Origin: Chloroflexota bacterium
Lineage (GTDB): Bacteria; Chloroflexota; Anaerolineae; Anaerolineales; Villigracilaceae
Assembly (NCBI GenBank): GCA_021787595.1
Contig: JAJYLQ010000017.1
Span: 1 to 64,000 of the forward strand
Length of the DNA stretch: 64,000 nt
Reading direction: 5' to 3'
Shown here piece by piece: positions 52,267 through 61,273 of this stretch. The notes beneath the pieces were generated by a model. That model was not told the origin of the DNA and did no database searches. It saw nothing but the letters and a program-made list of their open reading frames with translations. Each line of letters opens with the position of its first letter. The stretch's first letter is position 1. The position numbers were made by a program, and so were the translations under genes.

Positions 52267-52741
52267 TTACACCTCCATCAATTCTTCAGGAGTACAAATA
52301 ATAGGCGGTTCATATCCGTGTTGGCGGCAGGCTTCGGATATTGCATTCCGCATCGCGGCATTGGCAATGTGTTTGAGATTCCAAGTTAACAAATAGTCCA
52401 TTCCATTTATGGTTGCAACAGCGATGCGAAGCGCGTCTATCGCCGCTGTTTCAGGCACAACTCCATCGGCGACCAACGCCTGCGCTAATGCAACTACTTC
52501 AGGCGCGACTTCGATTTCAGTTATTTCTTCAATTGCTTTAAGTCGCCTTTTGATTGCCTCGCTATCGCCAGAACCTGCTTCTTGAATCACGATCTGCGAT
52601 ACAAATACTATCGAAGCGATCGCGACGCTCGCTCCACCATTCTTGGGTTGCTTGCTGGTGAGCGGCTGTGATGATGTCACGACTGGGTTGCGATGTGAGA
52701 TAGCTGATAACCGTCGTTTCAAGATAGACTTTTGGCTTCAT
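52267..52741 (-). pseudogene. vapC: VapC-type PIN toxin, frameshifted
   Basis: From ATG 52741 the minus strand reads [20 protein letters not shown], then [18 protein letters not shown], the normal start of this PIN subgroup. At about 52608-52611 one extra base shifts the frame, after which [16 protein letters not shown] and DALRIAVATINGMDYLLTWN continue in another frame to 52267. Without the extra base the protein would be 157 aa, the usual length. Either the toxin was inactivated or this is a sequencing error. Overlapping-type pair with the antitoxin at 52073. Confidence 0.82.
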
Positions 52742-52774
52742 ATTTCCATCATAGCATTCGCTAAGCGAGGAAAA

Positions 52775-54505
52775 TTAATTCCCTCTCTTCTTCAACCAAT
52801 CCAACAACTTCTTCGTTGACCAGCAATTGATGACATCTTCTTTCGTCAACCAGGCGCGGCGGGCGGTGGCAACGCCGTAAAATAAATTATCGAGATCGGC
52901 TTCGGAATGCGAATCGGTGTTGATGCTGATTGGGATGCCCAGCTCTTTGGTGCGGCGCGCAAACACATCGTCGAGATCGAGGCGGGCGGGATGCGCGTTG
53001 ATCTCCAATGCAACACCCGTTTCCGCGGCGGCATTGAAGATTGCATCCATATCCAAATCCGCGCCTTCGCGATCCGGAATCAATCGCCCGGTTGGATGAC
53101 CGATGATGTCCACATACGGATTGCGAATGGCGTTGATGGTTCGCTGCGTGACCTTCTCGCGCGGCTGTCGCAGACTGGAATGCATGGAAGCCAAAACCAA
53201 ATCAAGGCTCGCCAAAAATTGATCGGGATAATCCAGCGTGCCATCGGCTTTGATTTCCACTTCGCTGGCGTGCAAAATCAAAATGCTGTCGCCGAGTTTA
53301 TCCTGCGCCTTTTTGATCTCCGCAGCTTGCTTCTTGTGATCTTCCATGCTCAATCCGCCCGTGACGCCGAGGCTGACCGAATGATCTGTGAACGCAATGA
53401 CCTTGATGCCGCGTTTCGCCGCGGCCTGCGCCATCTCGAGCATCGTCAATTTGCCATCGCTCCAATTCGAATGCACTTGCAAATCGGCTTGGATGTCTTT
53501 GACTTCGATCAGCTTCGGCAGTTTGTTTTGTTTCGCGGCTTGCACCTCGCCGCGATCTTCGCGCAGTTCGGGCGGTATCCACGGCAGGCCAAGCGTTTGA
53601 TAAACTTCCTCTTCGGTCGAACAAAAGATTTCGCCACCACCCTTAACTTTTAAAAATGAATGATCCGATAACGATAAGCCTTTATCGAGCGCGAGTTGAC
53701 GTAATTGAACGTTGTGATCTTTTGATCCAGTCGCATATTGCAACGCGGTGCCAAATTCTTCGGGCGGATGCGCCCAGACTTGTGCGCGCACGCCGTCACC
53801 AAATTCAATGGACGATTTTGTTTCACCTTTGCCCAGCACGCGCACAACGCCAGGTAATTTAGTGAAGGCTTCCATGACCGGCTTCGAATCTTTTGCTGCG
53901 ACGAGGATATCGAGGTCGCCTATTGTCGAACGCATCCTTCGCAGACTTCCAGCGGGTTCCGCAGCGACGACTCCCTTCACCTTCTTGAGTTGACCGATGA
54001 TCTCCTGCGCGAGCGGATAGGCGCGTCCGAGTGGGATTCGCCCCGAGCGACGCGACAACGATTCAAGCCCGGTGAGAATCGCTTGCTCGGATTTTTCGCC
54101 CATGCCGGGGAGTCCGCGCAGCTTTCCTTTCTTCGCGGCCGCTTCGAGCTGCGCGAGAGTCGTGATGTTCAACGTCTTCCAGATCAGCGCGATCTTCTTC
54201 GGACCGAGTCCCGGTACTTGAAGCCAATCTGCTAATGATGGAGGAACTTCTTTTTTGAGCTTCTCGAGGAATTCCAATTTGCCGGTGCGGAGCAGTTCGT
54301 CAATTTTTTCCGCGATGGCTTTGCCCACGCCGGGAATTTCTTCGAGCTTGCCCTCCTTCCAATATTCGTTGACGTCGCGTCCCAAGCCCGCCAGATTCTC
54401 CGCGGCTTTGCGATAGGCGAGCGTCTTGTAAATGATCTCGCCCTTGATTTCGGATAGATTGGCGATGAGGGTGAACGTATCGGCAAGTTGTTTGTTGTTC
54501 ATCAT
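52775..54505 (-). CDS. polX: DNA polymerase/3'-5' exonuclease PolX
   Basis: 576 aa family X polymerase. N-terminal 8-kDa helix-hairpin-helix domain (IPGVGKAIAEKIDELL, VPGLGPKKIALIWKTL), palm with GSLRRMRSTIGDLDILVAA (DxD metal ligands), and a C-terminal PHP exonuclease domain starting with LQVHSNWSDGKLTM and carrying AFTDHS, LHASEVE and HPTGR. Acts in base-excision repair gap filling. Full length; starts at the first of two adjacent ATG. Confidence 0.94.
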   Translation of the reverse strand: MMNNKQLADTFTLIANLSEIKGEIIYKTLAYRKAAENLAGLGRDVNEYWKEGKLEEIPGVGKAIAEKIDELLRTGKLEFLEKLKKEVPPSLADWLQVPGLGPKKIALIWKTLNITTLAQLEAAAKKGKLRGLPGMGEKSEQAILTGLESLSRRSGRIPLGRAYPLAQEIIGQLKKVKGVVAAEPAGSLRRMRSTIGDLDILVAAKDSKPVMEAFTKLPGVVRVLGKGETKSSIEFGDGVRAQVWAHPPEEFGTALQYATGSKDHNVQLRQLALDKGLSLSDHSFLKVKGGGEIFCSTEEEVYQTLGLPWIPPELREDRGEVQAAKQNKLPKLIEVKDIQADLQVHSNWSDGKLTMLEMAQAAAKRGIKVIAFTDHSVSLGVTGGLSMEDHKKQAAEIKKAQDKLGDSILILHASEVEIKADGTLDYPDQFLASLDLVLASMHSSLRQPREKVTQRTINAIRNPYVDIIGHPTGRLIPDREGADLDMDAIFNAAAETGVALEINAHPARLDLDDVFARRTKELGIPISINTDSHSEADLDNLFYGVATARRAWLTKEDVINCWSTKKLLDWLKKRGN

Positions 54506-54583
54506 GGCGCACCTCTAAAGGAAATTATACGTGTTTATGATACCATCAGCAGACCAGAATTTTTTGTTAAACGATTGGAAGAA

Positions 54584-55120
54584 ATGAATCACAACGATCA
54601 TGTCAATCTTTTGAAACCCGCAAACTTGACTCCCGGTGGCGTGTGGGCGGACTTCGGCGCGGGAAGCGGCGCATTTACTTTCGCGCTGCGTGAATTGACT
54701 GGGGCGGGCGCAATCATTTACGCTATTGACAAGGATCATGCGCGGCTGAATGAATTGACGCGCGAATATCATTCAAGATTTGGGGATTCAGATAATCTGC
54801 ATACCCTTGCCGCGGATTTCTCGCGCGATTTTAACTTGCCTCCGCTCGATGGAATCGTGATGGCAAACTCTCTGCACTTTTTCAAAGATCAAGAAAAAGT
54901 CCTGCGGCACGTACGCGGTTTTCTCAAGCCGAACGGAATCTTGTTGCTGGTCGAATACAATGTGGACTCGGGGAATCTTTGGGTTCCACATCCACTGTCG
55001 TTTGTCACATTTCGCATCCTCGCGCCGCGCGTAGGATTCAGCGAACCGCGTTTGCTGGCGAAACATCCGTCGAGTTTCTTGAGGGAATTTTACAGCGCAT
55101 TGAGTCGTAACCACGTTTAG
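54584..55120 (+). CDS. Class I SAM-dependent methyltransferase
   Basis: 178 aa. Motif I ADFGAGSGAFTFAL, acidic motif II IYAIDKDH, then LAADFSRDFNLPPLDGIVMA (motif III) and FLKPNGILLLVEYN. Similar to UbiE-type methyltransferases; substrate unknown. Start placed at ATG 54584 (MNHNDH); the frame upstream to 54488 overlaps PolX start on the other strand and lacks family sequence. Confidence 0.82.
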   Translation: MNHNDHVNLLKPANLTPGGVWADFGAGSGAFTFALRELTGAGAIIYAIDKDHARLNELTREYHSRFGDSDNLHTLAADFSRDFNLPPLDGIVMANSLHFFKDQEKVLRHVRGFLKPNGILLLVEYNVDSGNLWVPHPLSFVTFRILAPRVGFSEPRLLAKHPSSFLREFYSALSRNHV

Positions 55121-55121
55121 G

Positions 55122-55182
55122 GTAGGGGCACAGCGAAATCTAAAGACGTACTTGACGAATCCTCGTCCCGTTGCGCCCCTAC
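55122..55182. repeat. Family 3 palindromic repeat
   Basis: GTAGGGGCACAGCG at the left and CGTTGCGCCCCTAC at the right are inverted repeats around a 33-nt middle. It abuts the -35 box of the tsaE promoter. Related to 33526-33584 and 48501-48528. Confidence 0.6.
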
Positions 55183-55211
55183 TTGCCGTTCACTATTCGC
55201 TGACGTATAAT
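55183..55211 (+). promoter_or_regulatory. Promoter of tsaE operon
   Basis: TTGCCG (55183-55188), exactly 17 nt, then a perfect TATAAT (55206-55211). The GTG start of tsaE is at 55218, 6 nt after the -10 box, so initiation would give a leaderless mRNA. Confidence 0.65.
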
Positions 55212-55217
55212 CCTTGC

Positions 55218-55751
55218 GTGCCCATCCTGGATGAACATACCTTTGAATTCTTCAGCCGCAGCCCCGAGCAAACGCGCCGCATCGGAATGCGCCTCGGCGA
55301 TTTGCTCCAGCGCGGCGATTTGATTTGTCTGCAGGGCGATCTTGGCGCGGGCAAGACCACGCTCGTTCAAGGGATGGCACAGGGTTGGGGATCGCTGGAT
55401 GGCGTGGCCAGCCCGACGTTTGTTTTGGTGAACGAATACCGACGCCCCGACGGCGCGATGCTTTTCCACATGGACGCGTACCGCCTCGAGTCCGGACCCG
55501 AAGCGGCGGAGCTCGACCTCGACTCGATGCTGGCGGAGGGCGCGTTGATCGTCGAATGGCCGGAGCGCGTCCCGTCGGTCTTGCCGAACGAAGAATTGCG
55601 GATCAACCTGGATTACATTGCCGATGAACAGCGCCAGATGCGGTTCAAGGCCAAAGGCCATCGTTATGATCGCATGATCGCGGAATTGCAGCAGTCATTG
55701 TTTGCCGTCTCGCACCTTCGTGCTCGCGGCACGAACGGTGGAGTTTCGTAA
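55218..55751 (+). CDS. tsaE: tRNA t6A biosynthesis ATPase TsaE
   Basis: 177 aa from GTG 55218. Walker A GDLGAGKTT, TFVLVNEY, and HMDAYRLESGPEAAEL with IVEWPERV near the end are family hallmarks. TsaE works with TsaB and TsaD to put threonylcarbamoyl on A37 of ANN-decoding tRNAs. TTG 55152 as start would place the N-terminus inside the palindromic repeat; the promoter position also favours GTG 55218. Overlaps tsaB by 1 nt (TAATG). Confidence 0.92.
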   Translation: MPILDEHTFEFFSRSPEQTRRIGMRLGDLLQRGDLICLQGDLGAGKTTLVQGMAQGWGSLDGVASPTFVLVNEYRRPDGAMLFHMDAYRLESGPEAAELDLDSMLAEGALIVEWPERVPSVLPNEELRINLDYIADEQRQMRFKAKGHRYDRMIAELQQSLFAVSHLRARGTNGGVS

Positions 55752-56419
55752 TGCTTCTGGCTGTTGATACATCCACTGCACAAATTGGATTGGCGTTATT
55801 CGACGGTACGCAAGTCATCGCTGAGTCAGCGTGGATCAGCCGCCAGCACCATACTGTGGAATTGGCGCCTGCGCTTGCGAATCTGCTGAAGCATACCGAA
55901 GTAAAGATCAATGATATTCAGGCGTTGGGAGTTGCGATCGGTCCCGGTTCGTTTACCGCGCTGCGCGTCGGATTGGCATTTGTCAAAGGTTTGGCATTAT
56001 CAAGAAAATTGCCAATCGTTGGAATCCCAACATTGGATATTCTGGCCGCGGCGCAGCCGATTTCAAAAATGCCATTGGCCGCGGTACTGCAAGCAGGCCG
56101 CGGACGAATCGCTTTGGCCTGGTATAAATCTTTAAAAAATGAATGGAAGTCCGAGGGCGCGGCGCAAGTCACGACGGTTGACGCGTTGGCCGATTCAATC
56201 GAGAAGCCAACTTTGGTGGCAGGCGAATTGACTTCGGAAGAGCGCCAGCGTTTGGCGCGCAAGAAAGTTAATGTTGTTTTGGCCCCGCCAGCCTTGTGTG
56301 TGCGCCGGCCATCCGTCCTTGCCGAATTAGCCTGGACTCGCTGGCAGGATGGCAAAGTGGACGAACCGGCTTCGCTCGCGCCGATCTATTTGCATGTGGG
56401 CGAACCCATTCAGGCATGA
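55751..56419 (+). CDS. tsaB: tRNA t6A biosynthesis protein TsaB
   Basis: 222 aa, ASKHA fold: MLLAVDTSTAQIGLALFDG, VAIGPGSFTALRVGLAFVKG. It is the scaffold for TsaD in the t6A complex and has lost ATPase residues. The stop overlaps rimI by ATGA. No tsaD lies in this window, so it must be encoded elsewhere. Confidence 0.92.
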   Translation: MLLAVDTSTAQIGLALFDGTQVIAESAWISRQHHTVELAPALANLLKHTEVKINDIQALGVAIGPGSFTALRVGLAFVKGLALSRKLPIVGIPTLDILAAAQPISKMPLAAVLQAGRGRIALAWYKSLKNEWKSEGAAQVTTVDALADSIEKPTLVAGELTSEERQRLARKKVNVVLAPPALCVRRPSVLAELAWTRWQDGKVDEPASLAPIYLHVGEPIQA

Positions 56420-56874
56420 ACGTGATCATCCGAAAGATGACGGCGGCGGATGTGCCGGCAGTCTCCGCAATTGACCGCATGTCGTTCACCCTGCCGTGGC
56501 CTGAAAGCGCCTTTCATTACGAGGTGACTGATAACCGCATGGCGCGCTGCTTTGTCGGCGAGACGGATGAAAGGCAAATTGTCGCCGCCGTCGTTTCATG
56601 GGTTATCATTGACGAACTTCACGTTGCCACCATCGCCACGCACCCGGATTTTCGGCGGCGGGGCATTGGGAAGCGGATCTTAACGGAGGCGCTCCAAGAC
56701 GGATACAAAGCCGGTGCGCGCCGCGCCTTTTTGGAGGTCCGCGAATCGAACGAAGCCGCGCAGGAAATGTATCGCAAGTTTGGTTTTGAAGCGACGGGGC
56801 GGCGTCCGAAATATTACAAGGATAACGGTGAGGATGCAATCTTGATGACTCTGGAACCATTGGAGATGAAATGA
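56416..56874 (+). CDS. rimI: Ribosomal-protein-alanine acetyltransferase RimI
   Basis: 152 aa GNAT enzyme: RKMTAADVPAVSAIDRMSF, then ELHVATIATHPDFRRRGIGK (acetyl-CoA loop), LEVRESNEAAQEMYRKFGF. Acetylates the N-terminal Ala of ribosomal protein S18, or other proteins. The start at 56416 is chosen by the ATGA overlap with tsaB; the longer frame to 56296 is tsaB shadow. tsaB-rimI neighbourhood is widely conserved. Confidence 0.93.
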   Translation: MNVIIRKMTAADVPAVSAIDRMSFTLPWPESAFHYEVTDNRMARCFVGETDERQIVAAVVSWVIIDELHVATIATHPDFRRRGIGKRILTEALQDGYKAGARRAFLEVRESNEAAQEMYRKFGFEATGRRPKYYKDNGEDAILMTLEPLEMK

Positions 56875-57509
56875 GCGCCGAAGAAGTTTTAGCGCAGGTT
56901 GCAAAGGAAGTCGCGGTTTGCGAGAAGTGCGCGTTGTATCCTTCGCGCAAGAAGTCCGTGCCGGGCGAGGGGCCGGCAAATGCAGAGATCATGTTGATCG
57001 GCGAAGGTCCCGGCTTCTACGAAAACGAACAAGGCCGCCCGTTCGTGGGCGCGTCGGGACAATTCCTGACGGACTTGCTCGCGCAAGCAGGACTCAAACG
57101 TTCGGATGTTTGGATTGGCAATGTGGTCAAATGCCGCCCGCCGGGGAATCGTGATCCGCTGCCGGAAGAATTGGCTACATGCGATGAATATTTGGAGCGT
57201 CAGATCAAAGCCATCAATCCGAGCATCATCATCACGCTCGGACGTTATTCGATGGGAAAGTTCATGCCCGGCGCAAAGATCAGTTCGGTGCACGGACAGA
57301 TGCGAAAGGTCGGCGACCGCTATGTGATCGCGATGTTCCATCCGGCCGCGGCGCTGCATCAGGCTTCGCTCAAGCCGTCCATTCTCGCGGACTTCGCCAA
57401 GCTGCCCGAATTGCTGGCGCAGGCGCGCAAAGGGCTGGGACGCTCATCGCCGGAGGCTGTACGGGAAGAAAAGCCGAAGGATGATCCGAAGCAATTGAGT
57501 TTGTTTTAG
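56871..57509 (+). CDS. Family 4 uracil-DNA glycosylase
   Basis: 212 aa. 4Fe-4S cluster cysteines in CEKCALYPSRK and, further on, VVKCRPPGNRDPLPEELATC. The catalytic region is IGEGPGFYENEQGRPFVGAS, and HPAAALHQ closes the active site. Removes uracil from DNA in base-excision repair. Coupled to rimI by ATGA. The tail is charged with no further motif. Confidence 0.92.
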   Translation: MSAEEVLAQVAKEVAVCEKCALYPSRKKSVPGEGPANAEIMLIGEGPGFYENEQGRPFVGASGQFLTDLLAQAGLKRSDVWIGNVVKCRPPGNRDPLPEELATCDEYLERQIKAINPSIIITLGRYSMGKFMPGAKISSVHGQMRKVGDRYVIAMFHPAAALHQASLKPSILADFAKLPELLAQARKGLGRSSPEAVREEKPKDDPKQLSLF

Positions 57510-57510
57510 A

Positions 57511-57551
57511 CCTATCCCCTACCCCCTTCCCTTTGGGGAAGGGGAAACAGG
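57511..57551. repeat. Short family 1-like hairpin
   Basis: CCCCCTTCCCTTTGGGGAAGGGG forms a hairpin in the gap between the glycosylase and the sugar dehydrogenase genes; sequence resembles half of the family 1 core. It may also attenuate transcription. Confidence 0.45.
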
Positions 57552-57572
57552 GTTCAGTAAAAAGGGAAATAT

Positions 57573-58895
57573 ATGTCAACCAAAGAAACTCTCATCAGGA
57601 AGTTGCAGGATAAGTCTGCAAAAATTGGAATCCTCGGGATGGGCTATGTGGGAATGCCGCTTGCCGTTGTGTTTGCTGAGGCGGGATTCCATGTGCTGGG
57701 CATTGATCCCGACCAGCGCAAAGTGGATACGTTCAACAAAGGCGTGTCTTACATCCAGGATGTGCCGACCGAAAAAGTTGTCCATTTGCAAAAAGATGGC
57801 AGGTTGAACATAACTGCTGATTTCGCCGCGCTCAAGGAAATGGACGCGGTCAGCATCTGTGTGCCGACGCCGCTGCGTCACACCGGCGACCCGGATATGT
57901 CGTTCATCAACTCGGCGCTCGACCAATTGGAGAAATACGTCCATAAGGGAATGATTGTCGTGCTGGAGTCCACCACGTATCCGGGCACGACGCGGGAGTT
58001 GATGGTCCCGAAGCTGACGGATCAATCTGGACTCCAAGTCGGCGAGGATATCTTCTTATGTTTCTCACCCGAACGCGTCGACCCGGGACGCGAAGATTGG
58101 ACGACGCTCAATACGCCCAAAGTGATGGGCGGCATCACCCAAGATTGTGCTGAAGTTGCGACCGCGTGGTATGGCGGCGCGATCAAAACGGTTGTGCCGG
58201 TCTCGTCGGCGGAAGCGGCGGAAATGGCGAAACTGCTCGAGAACACGTTCCGCATGATCAACATCGGACTCGTCAACGAACTGGCGATCATGTGCGAACG
58301 CCTCGGCGTGGATGTGTGGGAAGTCATCGAAGCCGCGGCCACCAAACCGTTTGGCTTTATGAAGTTCACGCCCGGTCCCGGACTCGGCGGACACTGCATC
58401 CCGATTGACCCGCTGTACCTTTCATGGAAAATGAAAGAGATGAATTACAATGCACGTTTCATCGAACTGGCGTCGGAGATCAACACCAACATGCCGCGCT
58501 ATGTTGCTAATCGCGTTCTCGATGCGATGAACGACCGCGGCAAAGTATTAAAAGGCTCGAAAGTTTTGGTGCTTGGCGTGGCTTATAAGCCTGACATTGA
58601 CGATGTGCGCGAATCGCCTGCGTTGGATGTGATTGCCCTGCTCAAGAAAAAAGGCGCCTACGTTTCGTATCACGACCCGTACATTTCGCAAATCCATCAC
58701 GAGAAGGAAGGCTGGAGGATGGAAACGGTCAAGGATGTAATGAAGGCTGTCGAAGAATCAGACGCGGTGGTGATTGTGACGAATCATAAAGTCTACGATT
58801 ACAAAGCCATTCTCGATTCGGCCTCCTTCATCTTCGACAGCCGCAACGCGTTGAGTAAGATTGCAAAAGACGATCCGAAGGTCGTGAAGTTATAA
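57573..58895 (+). CDS. UDP-sugar 6-dehydrogenase (WecC/WbpA type)
   Basis: 440 aa. NAD-binding ILGMGYVGMPLAVVFAEAGF, central LLENTFRMINIGLVNELA, catalytic Cys in GPGLGGHCIPIDP, C-terminal VLVLGVAYKPDIDDVRESPA. This group oxidises UDP-N-acetyl-hexosamines or UDP-glucose to uronic acids; the exact substrate is uncertain. First gene of a surface-polysaccharide operon. Confidence 0.9.
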   Translation: MSTKETLIRKLQDKSAKIGILGMGYVGMPLAVVFAEAGFHVLGIDPDQRKVDTFNKGVSYIQDVPTEKVVHLQKDGRLNITADFAALKEMDAVSICVPTPLRHTGDPDMSFINSALDQLEKYVHKGMIVVLESTTYPGTTRELMVPKLTDQSGLQVGEDIFLCFSPERVDPGREDWTTLNTPKVMGGITQDCAEVATAWYGGAIKTVVPVSSAEAAEMAKLLENTFRMINIGLVNELAIMCERLGVDVWEVIEAAATKPFGFMKFTPGPGLGGHCIPIDPLYLSWKMKEMNYNARFIELASEINTNMPRYVANRVLDAMNDRGKVLKGSKVLVLGVAYKPDIDDVRESPALDVIALLKKKGAYVSYHDPYISQIHHEKEGWRMETVKDVMKAVEESDAVVIVTNHKVYDYKAILDSASFIFDSRNALSKIAKDDPKVVKL

Positions 58896-58941
58896 GCGTT
58901 TTGCGCTTTGCGTTTTGAAAAAAACGCAAAGCGCAAAACGC
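58896..58941. repeat. 21-bp perfect hairpin with GAAA loop
   Basis: Left arm 58896-58916 (starts GCGTTTTGCGC), loop GAAA (58917-58920), right arm 58921-58941. All 21 pairs are matched. It begins right after the dehydrogenase stop codon and ends 12 nt before the epimerase start, inside an otherwise tight operon. No T-run after it, so it may stabilise or process the mRNA. Confidence 0.75.
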
Positions 58942-58953
58942 AAGTGAGCAGCT

Positions 58954-59925
58954 ATGTCACATTATTTGGTCACCGGCGCGGCGGGGTTCATCGGTGCGCG
59001 CGCGTCGGAAATGTTGATCGCACAGGGCCATACCGTCACTGGCGTGGACAACCTGAACGATATGTACGATGTTCGCATGAAGGAATATCGTCTCAAGCGA
59101 CTCCAGTCCATGCCGGGATTTACATTCCATAAAGCAGATATCGCCAATAAGGATTCCGTTTTCTCGACGCTCAACGGAAAATATGACGGCCTGATCAACT
59201 TGGCGGCGTGGGCTGGCGTGCGTACGAGCGTGGAAAATCCATGGGTCTTTGTGGAGTCCACGATTCTTGGCACGGTGAACATGCTCGAATTGTGCCATCG
59301 AAATGGAATCCCGAAATTCATCCTGGCCTCGACTTCAAGCATTTATGGAGCGAATCCTCCTTACCCGACACCCGAAACGGCATCCAGCAGTGAACCGCTT
59401 CAACCTTATGCGGCGAGCAAGAAGGGCGCGGAAGCGATGGCGCACGCCTATCATCATTTATATGATATTGATGTAACCGTGGTACGCTTCTTCACAGTCT
59501 ATGGCCCTGCCGGGCGGCCTGATCTTGCGATATTCCGATTCGTGCAATGGATCAGCGAGGGCAAGCCGGTGCGTGTCAACGGCGATGGCGAGCAATCGCG
59601 CGGATTTACTTATATTGACGATATTGCCCGCGGGATCATCGCCGCGCTTAAACCACTTGGATATGAAATTGTCAACCTGGGTGGACATGAAGTCATCACG
59701 ATCAACAATCTGATCAAGTTGACTGAGGAGATCGTGGGGAAGAAAGCCAACGTTCAATATGGCCCGCCGAATCTGGCAGATATGTTTACGAACTGGGCGG
59801 ATGTCTCGAAGGCAAAACAACTGCTTGGCTGGCAGCCGCAGGTGAGTCTGCGCGAAGGGGTGAAAAACCTGGTTGACTGGTACGCCGCTGAACGGTCGTG
59901 GGCGAGCGGAATTTTGACTCCATGA
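58954..59925 (+). CDS. NAD-dependent sugar epimerase
   Basis: 323 aa extended SDR. Cofactor motif TGAAGFIGARA, Ser in LASTSSIYG, YAASKKGAEAMA (Tyr/Lys), then VVRFFTVYGPAGRPDLAIF. Closest in pattern to UDP-glucuronate (or UDP-N-acetyl-glucuronate) 4-epimerases, which fits the dehydrogenase before it. ATGA overlap with the flippase gene. Confidence 0.9.
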   Translation: MSHYLVTGAAGFIGARASEMLIAQGHTVTGVDNLNDMYDVRMKEYRLKRLQSMPGFTFHKADIANKDSVFSTLNGKYDGLINLAAWAGVRTSVENPWVFVESTILGTVNMLELCHRNGIPKFILASTSSIYGANPPYPTPETASSSEPLQPYAASKKGAEAMAHAYHHLYDIDVTVVRFFTVYGPAGRPDLAIFRFVQWISEGKPVRVNGDGEQSRGFTYIDDIARGIIAALKPLGYEIVNLGGHEVITINNLIKLTEEIVGKKANVQYGPPNLADMFTNWADVSKAKQLLGWQPQVSLREGVKNLVDWYAAERSWASGILTP

Positions 59926-61247
59926 ATTTAGTTCAGCGAGTGCGCCAGGATGATTTGCTGAGCAAAGTCATCAATCACAGCGCACATTTATTCAGCAGCA
60001 ATTCAATCAGCCTAGTTCTTAGCGTCGTTCAGGGAATCCTCGCGGCGCGCCTGCTTGGACCTGCCGGTTACGGTTTGATTGCCATCGTGATGAGCTATGC
60101 CTCGACGGTCAACGGATTCTTTTCGTTCCGCATGAGCGAAACAGTTGTGCGTTATGGCGGCGAATATCTCGAAAAGGATGAAAAGCAAAAAGCCTCGGCA
60201 TTGATCAAAGCCGCCAGCCTCGGCGAGACGACGGTCTCGGTGCTGGCTTTTATCGTTGTGGTTTTATCGGCCGGCATCGCCACGCGTTCGATTGCTAAAA
60301 CGCCCGGCACGGAATGGATGTTCATCGTTTACAGCCTCGGTCTACTGGCGAACTTCAACACGGAAACGTCCACCGGCATTTTGCAGATCACAGATCATGT
60401 GAAATTGCGCGGGACGATCAATTTGATTCAAAGTATCGCTTCGGCGTTGATTATCGGCGCGGCGTTTTTATTGAAAGGCAGTCTGGCGATTATCCTGATC
60501 GCGTATTTGCTCGGCAAAGCCATTCTCGGGCTTGGGCTTTTCATCGCCGCGCAGATCCAATTGCATCGCGTTTTGGGTCAAGGCTGGTATCGTGCGCCGT
60601 TTTCTGTTTTGCCGTCGTTCGGGGAATTATTCCGTTTTGCGTTCACATCCAATTTGAGCGCGACGGCGATTTTGATTTTCCGTGAAAGCGAAATTTTGTG
60701 GATTGGATATTTTCTGACCAGCGAAGCGGCGGGATATTATAAAGTCGCGTACACGATCATCAGCTTGCTTTCCGTCCCAGCCGATCCGTTGATTCTGACG
60801 GTCTATCCGGAACTCAACCGGCTCATCGTTCAAAAAGCCTGGCCGCGTTTGCGCGATTTCCTCCGCAAAGTCACAACGCTTGCTTTTGCATACAATATCC
60901 TGCTGGCGCTCGGCTTTGTTGTACTTGGACGCTGGGTGCTTTGGATTTATGGCCCGAAATATGTTGTGGCTTATCCGGCTTTGATCGCTTTATTGATTGG
61001 CATGGTTTTCAATTACACTTTGTTTTGGAATCGTCCGTTGTTATTATCGTTCAATTTGCCAGCTTTCCCGCTGTGGGCGACTCTGATCGCGGGCGTTCTC
61101 AAAGTTGGGCTGGCGTTTCCGCTCGTGCCGCGTTATGGATACGTGATGGAAGCAGCTTTGCTTTCGATGTACTACATTCTTTCTGTTGGATTGATCGTCT
61201 GGCGCGGGATGAAAGAATTGAAACAACAAGAGTCTTTGCTAACTTGA
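59922..61247 (+). CDS. Wzx-like polysaccharide flippase
   Basis: 441 aa with about 12-14 membrane helices: VLSVVQGILAARLLGPAGYG is the family-typical second helix region; SEILWIGYFLTSEAAGYYKV lies mid-protein. It would flip lipid-linked oligosaccharides across the membrane. Start at ATG 59922 fits the ATGA overlap with the epimerase. Confidence 0.87.
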   Translation: MNLVQRVRQDDLLSKVINHSAHLFSSNSISLVLSVVQGILAARLLGPAGYGLIAIVMSYASTVNGFFSFRMSETVVRYGGEYLEKDEKQKASALIKAASLGETTVSVLAFIVVVLSAGIATRSIAKTPGTEWMFIVYSLGLLANFNTETSTGILQITDHVKLRGTINLIQSIASALIIGAAFLLKGSLAIILIAYLLGKAILGLGLFIAAQIQLHRVLGQGWYRAPFSVLPSFGELFRFAFTSNLSATAILIFRESEILWIGYFLTSEAAGYYKVAYTIISLLSVPADPLILTVYPELNRLIVQKAWPRLRDFLRKVTTLAFAYNILLALGFVVLGRWVLWIYGPKYVVAYPALIALLIGMVFNYTLFWNRPLLLSFNLPAFPLWATLIAGVLKVGLAFPLVPRYGYVMEAALLSMYYILSVGLIVWRGMKELKQQESLLT

Positions 61248-61273
61248 CACTTGACACCTGATACTTGACACCC

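Noticed and set aside
53650..54235. Plus-strand frames inside polX
   Set aside because: Shadows of a well-conserved gene on the other strand; no ribosome site and no family sequence.
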